Shown here: positions 58,749 through 64,000 of the stretch, in pieces | Layout: every line of letters begins with the position of its first letter | Position numbering within the stretch: position 1 is the first letter of the stretch | Translations under genes and position numbers: made by a program | Notes under the pieces: model-generated | Database searches by the model: none | Told to the model about the DNA's origin: nothing | Seen by the model: the letters and a program-made list of their open reading frames with translations, nothing else | Assembly: GCA_001896555.1 (NCBI GenBank) | Contig: MPOS01000055.1 | Location: 1-64,000, forward strand | DNA length: 64,000 nucleotides | Direction: 5' to 3' | DNA from: Candidatus Phosphitivorax anaerolimi | GTDB taxonomy: Bacteria > Desulfobacterota > Desulfomonilia > UBA1062

Positions 58749-61700
58749 CTACCGGTCGAGCTCGGTTCGCACCGCAATACCCAGCTTCTCGATGAGATAG
58801 GGCTTTTTGATGTACGAGCCTGCACCCAGGATCTGCAGCTCCCGCACCCGCTGGGTCTCAGAGTAGCCGCTTGCGATGATGGCCTTCTGGCCAGGATGAT
58901 ATTGGAGAATCCGCCGGTATGTCTCCAGGCCGTCGATCCCGGGGTCCATGATCATGTCGAGAATCACGAGGTCTGCCGAATGGTCTTTCAGATATTCCAC
59001 GGCTTCCTCGCCGCTTGCAAACGACTGCACCGAGTAACCGAGCCGCATGAGGATCTGCGTGGCGATATCGCGCTGTACGTCCACGTCGTCCACCACGACC
59101 ACGTGTTCGCCCCTGCCCAGATAATCCTGGATGTCCTGAGGTTCACGTTCCTGAACCTCAGCCCTGGTGGCGGGAAGATAGAAGGTGAACGTGGTTCCCT
59201 CTCCCTCCGAGCTCTCGCTGGCGATATAGCCCTGGTGGTCCTGAACGGTCCCCAGCACCACGGTCATTTCCAGGCCGGTACCGCTTCTGCCCAGAACCTT
59301 TCTCGTATAGAACGGTTCGAAGATCCGTTCGAGGTCTTCAGCCGGCATGCCCGGCCCGGTGTCGGCGACACAGACGGACACATACTCTCCTTCGATGACG
59401 CTGTCGTAGCCTTTTACCGGTGTATCGAGGTAGGTGTTTCGCGCGGTGACGGTTATGACGCCCCGGCCCTGGATGGACTCCGCCGCGTTGGCGATGAGGT
59501 TGGAGATGGTCTTCGAGAGATGGGCCGGAGAGCCCATGACGGGCAGCAGATCGTCATCGAAGCTCACCGATATCTCCACCTGGGGATACCGGCTGCGGAG
59601 CTTTTTGATTTCGGGGGATTTCCCGTAGTCGGAAAGGATCGATGCAATGCTCACGGCCTCCCGCGTAGGCACTCCTCTGCGCGCAAGGGTCAGGAGGTCT
59701 TGAACGATCGCTGCGGCCTTTTCCCCGGAACGCTGGATGGTGGCGATCGGTTTTCTCAGCGGGTCGTCCTCGGCAAGGTCCAGGAGCATCAGCTCCGGAT
59801 AGCTCACCAGGCCGCTTAAGATGTTGTTGAGATCGTGTGCGACCCCGCCGGCCAGGGTTCCGATGGCCTCCATCTTCCGGGCCTGCTGGAGCTTGGACTC
59901 GAGTTTCTTCCTTTCCTCCTCTGCCTGGACCCTCTGGGTGATGTCCCTGCAAATGCCGCGAAAACCCTTCGGTTTGCCTTCGGCGTCCCGGATCAGCGAG
60001 ATGGATGTCTCCACGTGGACCTTCGACCCGTCCTTCCTGATGAGATCCCACCGGTACCCCTTGTCATGCGTGCCTGTCCTGAACACCCGGTTGAACACCC
60101 GGTAGATGTCCTTTGCACACTCCTCATCCGTGAACATCCGGTTGTTCATGCCGATCATCTCTTCACGGGTGTATCCGATCAGCCGGCACATGGCGTCGTT
60201 GAAAAATCTGAAGTTGCCTGCCAGATCAACCTCGTAGTAGCCGTCCTCGATCTCTTCCAGGATCGTGCGGTATTTCTCCTCGCTCTTCTTGAGCCTGGTT
60301 TCCGCACGGATACGCTCGGTGATGTCGCGCGCCGAGCCGCGCACGCCTATGGCCTTTTTGCCCTCCATGACCAGCGAGTTCCGGTACTCGAGCACCCTTG
60401 TCCGTTTTCTGTCGTCACGTACGCTGATGTATCCCTCGTCCCAGCCCTTCTCCAGGACCCTGCGGATATAGGCATCGAACTCGTGGCGATATTCGGGCAC
60501 CATGAGGTCCTTGATATTGATCCTGCCTTTGTCGTCTTTTGCGTATCCCCACCTCATCAACCCGGCCCTGTTGGTCTGATCCAGGTCCAGATAACCTTCA
60601 AAGTCATGAAAATAGAGGTAATCCGACACGTTGTCGAACACATCCCGGAACTTCTTCTCACTCTCGATCATGGCCTTCTCGGCGAGGATGCGTTCCGTAA
60701 CGTTGCGGGCCACACCCAGGGATGCGACCACCTTGCCGTCACGGACAATCGGCGAGGCGCTTATCTCTCCGAATTTCCGCGTGCCGTCCTTGGCGATGAA
60801 TTCATAGATCGAGCCGTGAGTCGCTTCCCCGGAGAATATCTTCTGTCCGTTATCCATCATCTCCTGCAAATACTCGGGGGCGACGATGTTCAGATCGATG
60901 AATGTCTTGCCCACGATCTCATCCGGGGTATACCCCAGCGCGCTCTCAACACTGGGAGAAATACTCAAGACCCGGTAATCCGGGGCCACAGTAAAGATCA
61001 CATCCGAGATCGCGTTGAAATGGAGCCGGTACTTCTCCTCACTCTCTTCCAGGGCGATCCTGGCCTTCCTGCGGTCGGTGACGTCCCGGGCGATACCCTG
61101 GGCCCCGATGGGTCTGCCCGCCTCACTCTTCAAGAGAGAGACCCACACCTCCACAGCGATCTTCTCCCCGTCCTTGCGGATGACTTCCGTCTCAAAGATG
61201 AGCGGCAGCTTCCCGGTGGAATACAGGTCCAGAAAGAGCGTCCGCAGCCTCTCCGCAGTCTCCCCGTCCATGAAATCGCGAAAGTTCATGGACCTGACTT
61301 CTTCCTCGCGGTAGCCGAGCCCCTTGCAGAGGGCGCCGTTGAAAAAGGTGAACCGGCCGCTCGGATCCAGTTCGAAATATGCGGCCCCGATGGTCTCCAG
61401 GAGATTGCTGTATTTCTCCTCGTTCTTCTTCAGGGCCTCTTGTGTCCGGGCGTGCTCGGTAATGTCGTGGAACACCGCCAGGGTGTACTCATTGCCCTGG
61501 TCAGAAAATGTCTGGAAGCTCACCTCGCAAACTATGTTCCTGCCGTCGCGGCACACACAGGCGATCTGCTCCTGAACAGGGCCGGTTCCCCCCCCGCCGG
61601 CCTTCTCAGCCAATTGCCTGAACCTGTTTCCGTGATCGTTTCCGGCGGCGATCAGATCCAGCGTTTTCTTGCGCAGATCTCTGGAACCCCAGCCGAAAAG

Positions 61701-61889
61701 CCTCTTCACGGCGGTATTGGCGAAAATGATCTTCCCATTCTCGAGCACCAGGACCGCGGCGGGGACGCGATGGAGGAAGGTCATGGAGTGATACCCGAAC
61801 ACGTCCTTCATGCGCAGGTGCGCGGGGTAATCTCTGTCCTCCTCAGGCTCTACTCTGCCCATACCACCCAATTTGAGATCTCCCGTCAT
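58749..61889 (-). CDS. Soluble five-PAS hybrid histidine kinase with receiver domain
   Basis: 1046 residues without membrane helices. Five PAS domains start near residues 35, 160, 285, 410 and 535 (for example VPAAVLVLENGKIIFANTAV, AAYFELDPSGRFTFFNGAL, SDVIFTVAPDYRVLSISPSV and GYYEVDLAGNFRFFNDAM). The HisKA box is LAGGVAHDLNNILSGL. The HATPase has NLIANAAESIQG and ADTGPGMPAEDLERIFEPFY. Its G2 box reads RSGTGLEMTVVLGTV, where most kinases have GxGLGL, a small but notable change. The receiver domain has VVVDDVDVQ, LVILDMIMDPG and IKKPYLI. It probably controls an unlinked regulator. Confidence 0.93.
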   Translation of the reverse strand: MTGDLKLGGMGRVEPEEDRDYPAHLRMKDVFGYHSMTFLHRVPAAVLVLENGKIIFANTAVKRLFGWGSRDLRKKTLDLIAAGNDHGNRFRQLAEKAGGGGTGPVQEQIACVCRDGRNIVCEVSFQTFSDQGNEYTLAVFHDITEHARTQEALKKNEEKYSNLLETIGAAYFELDPSGRFTFFNGALCKGLGYREEEVRSMNFRDFMDGETAERLRTLFLDLYSTGKLPLIFETEVIRKDGEKIAVEVWVSLLKSEAGRPIGAQGIARDVTDRRKARIALEESEEKYRLHFNAISDVIFTVAPDYRVLSISPSVESALGYTPDEIVGKTFIDLNIVAPEYLQEMMDNGQKIFSGEATHGSIYEFIAKDGTRKFGEISASPIVRDGKVVASLGVARNVTERILAEKAMIESEKKFRDVFDNVSDYLYFHDFEGYLDLDQTNRAGLMRWGYAKDDKGRINIKDLMVPEYRHEFDAYIRRVLEKGWDEGYISVRDDRKRTRVLEYRNSLVMEGKKAIGVRGSARDITERIRAETRLKKSEEKYRTILEEIEDGYYEVDLAGNFRFFNDAMCRLIGYTREEMIGMNNRMFTDEECAKDIYRVFNRVFRTGTHDKGYRWDLIRKDGSKVHVETSISLIRDAEGKPKGFRGICRDITQRVQAEEERKKLESKLQQARKMEAIGTLAGGVAHDLNNILSGLVSYPELMLLDLAEDDPLRKPIATIQRSGEKAAAIVQDLLTLARRGVPTREAVSIASILSDYGKSPEIKKLRSRYPQVEISVSFDDDLLPVMGSPAHLSKTISNLIANAAESIQGRGVITVTARNTYLDTPVKGYDSVIEGEYVSVCVADTGPGMPAEDLERIFEPFYTRKVLGRSGTGLEMTVVLGTVQDHQGYIASESSEGEGTTFTFYLPATRAEVQEREPQDIQDYLGRGEHVVVVDDVDVQRDIATQILMRLGYSVQSFASGEEAVEYLKDHSADLVILDMIMDPGIDGLETYRRILQYHPGQKAIIASGYSETQRVRELQILGAGSYIKKPYLIEKLGIAVRTELDR

Positions 61890-62235
61890 AAAAAACCCAC
61901 CTCAAAAAAATGCTCTCTCTATTCCATTCGGCTCATTCGCCGAAAAGTGAAAAGCAATTATCGCGTTATCCCCTAGCATCTCCAGAGACGGGAATCAATA
62001 TTAAAGTGTGAGAAAATTGGAGCATGGAGGACTTTTATTGAAGATATTGGACATCCTGATGGCTTCTGCAGGGCTTTTAAGCCCTTGTTCAGCCTCCGGA
62101 GCAGAGATTGGTTGTTTTTATGGATATGCAAGAGGGGCATGGCCGGCGGATCGCGCCTCGCACCTAAAAATCTTTCAAAGGAATGCGCCCCGCCCTTCCG
62201 AAGGTCTCTGATGAGCGAACCTGCAAAGGGGGATT
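61890..62235. other. Intergenic region upstream of the five-PAS kinase
   Basis: About 345 bases. TTCGGC, six bases, GCCGAA (61927-61944) is a hairpin in the leader of the kinase gene. GGGCTT, TT, AAGCCC (62071-62084) is a second palindrome. Short frames here have no ribosome site or motif. Confidence 0.4.
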
Positions 62236-63363
62236 CTAGCAGAGCAGCGATCTTCCCAGCTTCTCCCGGGTGATACGGGCAACATTGGCGGCGATGCGCA
62301 GGGACGAGTCGATATCGTGGGCCAGAGCCCTGAATGGCTGTCCGGGATCGATCCCGGAGGTTTGCACGATCTCGCTGATGCGCTCCTGGATCGTTCCAGC
62401 GGTCTGCCGCATGAACAGGGCCATGGAGGTGAGCCCCGGGTGATCGATGCGGTACTGATCCAGGAGGTTCGCAGCCTCGTAGGCGAGCACCTCAAGGGAG
62501 TCGATGGTCGAGGCCGCCTCGCCCAGGAGAGAGGCCGTGCCCCTGTCCAGCTGTTCACCCCCGGCCCCGAGCGCCTTGGTTATCAGAGAGAGCTGTGCCC
62601 TGGCCCCGCCTACAAAGGGGGCCATCATCATGACGTCCTCGATCCGGCGGAAGGCGAGCGCCACATCCGGATAGGCGTGCCCCTTGAGGCCCAGGATGTT
62701 CTCTTCCTCCACCTCACACCCATCGAGCACGATCCCCCCGTGGGGACATGGCCTGAGAAAGCCCAGGTCGAGAGGCTCTGTTCTCCTGAGCCCCGGGGTG
62801 CCGGACGGGACGATGAAGGCGGTGTAGCCCTTTCTGCTGTCGTGCTCTGATGTGATTGCCAGGACTACGTACAGATCTGCGATAGGCCCGTTGGTCAGGT
62901 AGGCTTTCTCGCCGGTGATGCGATAGACCCTTCCCTCTTTCAGGGCGCTGGTGGTGAGCTTTGCGGGATGCCCTCCCACACCGGGCTCTGATATGGCCAG
63001 ACAAGGCGTGCAGGCGCCCGTTGCAAGGGAAGGCAGGTAGGCGAACTTCTGCTCGTCGGTGCCGAACCCGAAGAACACGAAGCGGGAGAGGAGAACGTGC
63101 ATGAGCCACGACAGGGCCACACCGAGGTTTAATCCGCTCTCGACCAATGCCTGCCCGGCAACCGCCATGTGGAGCCAGCCCCCTCCCATGCCCCGATATG
63201 CCACGGGGATGCCGATGCCGTAGAGATTCTCCCGGGCGAATTCGCTGTGCAGATCTTCAGGGAAGCTCGTGCGCTGGTACAGATCGGTGCGCGGGGCCAC
63301 GTGCTCTCCGGCAAAGCGGGTAACCAGCTCTCTGAGTGAGTTCAATTCATCCGTAAGGATCAC
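62236..63363 (-). CDS. Acyl-CoA dehydrogenase family protein
   Basis: 375 residues of the FAD-dependent acyl-CoA dehydrogenase fold. N-terminal helices run LNSLRELVTRFAGEHVAPRTD. The beta domain has PCLAISEPGVGGHPAKLTTSA (flavin and substrate contact) and ITGEKAYLTNGPIADLYVVLA. The C-terminal helical domain starts RAQLSLITKALGAGG. The usual catalytic glutamate motif is not obvious in the C-terminal helices, and the usual FAD-contact motif (QxxGGxGY) is missing too. So the substrate and even activity are uncertain. The start ATG 63363 lies 72 bases after the VWA gene on the same strand. Confidence 0.88.
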   Translation of the reverse strand: MILTDELNSLRELVTRFAGEHVAPRTDLYQRTSFPEDLHSEFARENLYGIGIPVAYRGMGGGWLHMAVAGQALVESGLNLGVALSWLMHVLLSRFVFFGFGTDEQKFAYLPSLATGACTPCLAISEPGVGGHPAKLTTSALKEGRVYRITGEKAYLTNGPIADLYVVLAITSEHDSRKGYTAFIVPSGTPGLRRTEPLDLGFLRPCPHGGIVLDGCEVEEENILGLKGHAYPDVALAFRRIEDVMMMAPFVGGARAQLSLITKALGAGGEQLDRGTASLLGEAASTIDSLEVLAYEAANLLDQYRIDHPGLTSMALFMRQTAGTIQERISEIVQTSGIDPGQPFRALAHDIDSSLRIAANVARITREKLGRSLLC

Positions 63364-63435
63364 TTCCGTCTCCCGGCTGCCATGAGCATGCCGGCACCGC
63401 TTCCGCGCATGCCGGATCGTGGGGCAGCTGCTGGA

Positions 63436-64000
63436 TTATAAAATAAGTTCTTCCACGAAATCCACGAGCTGGTTGAGGTTTCTGCATTCCCTGAGCTCAT
63501 GGCAGTAGGGTTTGTAGGCGAACATCTCGCTGTCGCCGGTGTTCCATGAGCCCTCCGGCTCGGGGTTGAGCCAGATGAGCCTCCGGCACTTCTCGCGCAT
63601 CTCCTCCAGAATCCGGTCTTCCGGGTGGAAGTAGTTGGACCGGGCATCGCCGATGATGATGAGCGTGGTCTTCTTGTTGAGCACATCCATGTACCTGTCC
63701 CGGAACTGCCGGAAGGTCTCGCCGTAGTCGGTCTGGGCGAGGTAGTCGATGTCCACCTCTTTGAGGACCTTCTCAATCGCGCGGTTGATCTCCTCGTTTT
63801 CAAAGATGGCGGTCACCTCGGCCAGGCCCGAGACGAACACGAAGCTGTGGACCTTGGTGAAGCACTCCTGGAGCGAGTAGAGGATGTTGAGCATGAACCG
63901 GGCAGCGGACCACACCGATGATGAGATGTCGCACAGGGTTACGACCTTGCCCTTTTTCGGGGGCTTTTTCCTGAACATGATCTCCATGGGCACGCCCAGG
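63436..64000 (-). CDS. VWA domain protein, CoxE type (N-terminus outside the window)
   Basis: The C-terminal 187 residues are visible and the frame is open to the window edge. LCDISSSVWSAARFMLNIL carries the MIDAS DxSxS metal motif of von Willebrand A domains. Later come FVFVSGLAEVT, TLIIIGDARSNYFHP and LIWLNPEPEGSWNTGDSEM, typical of the CoxE/VWA-containing family. Such proteins usually pair with a MoxR/CoxD AAA+ ATPase in maturation of a metalloenzyme. A MoxR gene might lie just upstream, beyond 64000. Confidence 0.9.
   Translation of the reverse strand, partial: LGVPMEIMFRKKPPKKGKVVTLCDISSSVWSAARFMLNILYSLQECFTKVHSFVFVSGLAEVTAIFENEEINRAIEKVLKEVDIDYLAQTDYGETFRQFRDRYMDVLNKKTTLIIIGDARSNYFHPEDRILEEMREKCRRLIWLNPEPEGSWNTGDSEMFAYKPYCHELRECRNLNQLVDFVEELIL

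Noticed and set aside
59835-61976. 713-codon plus-strand frame opposite the five-PAS kinase
   Set aside because: Antisense shadow. The minus frame carries five PAS domains, a kinase core and a receiver.
1-64000. CRISPR array, prophage or insertion sequence
   Set aside because: No regularly spaced repeats, cas genes, phage structural genes or transposase motifs were seen anywhere in the window.

Overview
The window is a piece of a chromosome of about 57 percent GC from an anaerobic Gram-negative bacterium. The gene content fits Desulfobacterota (the former Deltaproteobacteria), perhaps a syntroph-like lineage. This rests on a fused benzoyl-CoA reductase/2-hydroxyacyl-CoA dehydratase-type activase, ADP-forming and AMP-forming acyl-CoA ligases, an Isc-NadA operon, many multi-PAS hybrid kinases, a membrane formate-dehydrogenase-type electron transfer pair, a PEP-CTERM protein, an intimin-like barrel and a probable selenoprotein. 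No rRNA operon or other species marker is present, so the species is not resolved. I see no phage, insertion sequence or CRISPR array. Most of the window is ordinary core chromosome with dense coding on both strands.

Layout. 1-0.7 kb: start of groEL, then groES, with a perfect CIRCE operator. 1-7.2 kb: a membrane protein, MntP, a 1412-residue activase/dehydratase fusion and a lipoprotein. 7.4-11 kb: a MOSC protein divergent from iscR-iscS-iscU-nadA, an operon that builds Fe-S clusters and makes the Fe-S enzyme NadA. 11.2-16.2 kb: a NarL-type two-component pair and a 911-residue ADP-forming acyl-CoA synthetase/acetyltransferase. 16.6-22 kb: acs, then a MEDS-PAS hybrid kinase broken by an in-frame TGA. 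22-24.3 kb: a 59-residue zinc-ribbon protein, then rtcB with archease (RNA repair). 24.5-29 kb: a CapA-like protein, a DUF5996 protein and a PHP-kinase fusion. 29.1-30 kb: an AT-rich patch with a DUF433/DUF5615 toxin-antitoxin pair whose toxin is broken, next to a tRNA-Pro(CGG). 30-39 kb: an intimin-like barrel, a GalT-family enzyme, pcm, hisH, a lipoprotein, an Hpt-CheW protein without a kinase domain, and lspA-ileS. 39-46 kb: an acyl-ACP synthetase/ACP/PlsC fusion, a hybrid kinase, a PEP-CTERM protein, a cupin and a DJ-1 protein. 46-51.4 kb: pckG, a Crp/Fnr regulator, a perfect FNR box, a HesB-like gene with in-frame TGA, and formate-dehydrogenase-type beta and gamma subunits. 51.5-64 kb: ybaK, a GH13 protein, a double-thioredoxin/thioredoxin-reductase fusion, a REC-ATPase protein, a long-chain acyl-CoA ligase, a five-PAS hybrid kinase, an acyl-CoA dehydrogenase and the end of a CoxE-type VWA protein.

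The most notable point is at 49.0-51.4 kb. The HesB/IscA-like gene at 49102-49398 has a TGA exactly where IscA has its first cluster-ligand cysteine, followed by Gly-Gly-Pro. This matches the known HesB-like selenoprotein family, so TGA is probably read as selenocysteine. A consensus FNR box lies upstream at a spacing that fits activation at -41.5. The divergent Crp/Fnr protein carries the E-x-x-S-R recognition signature expected to bind that box. Two other in-frame TGA codons (20732 and 29585) lack a selenoprotein context and look like nonsense mutations.
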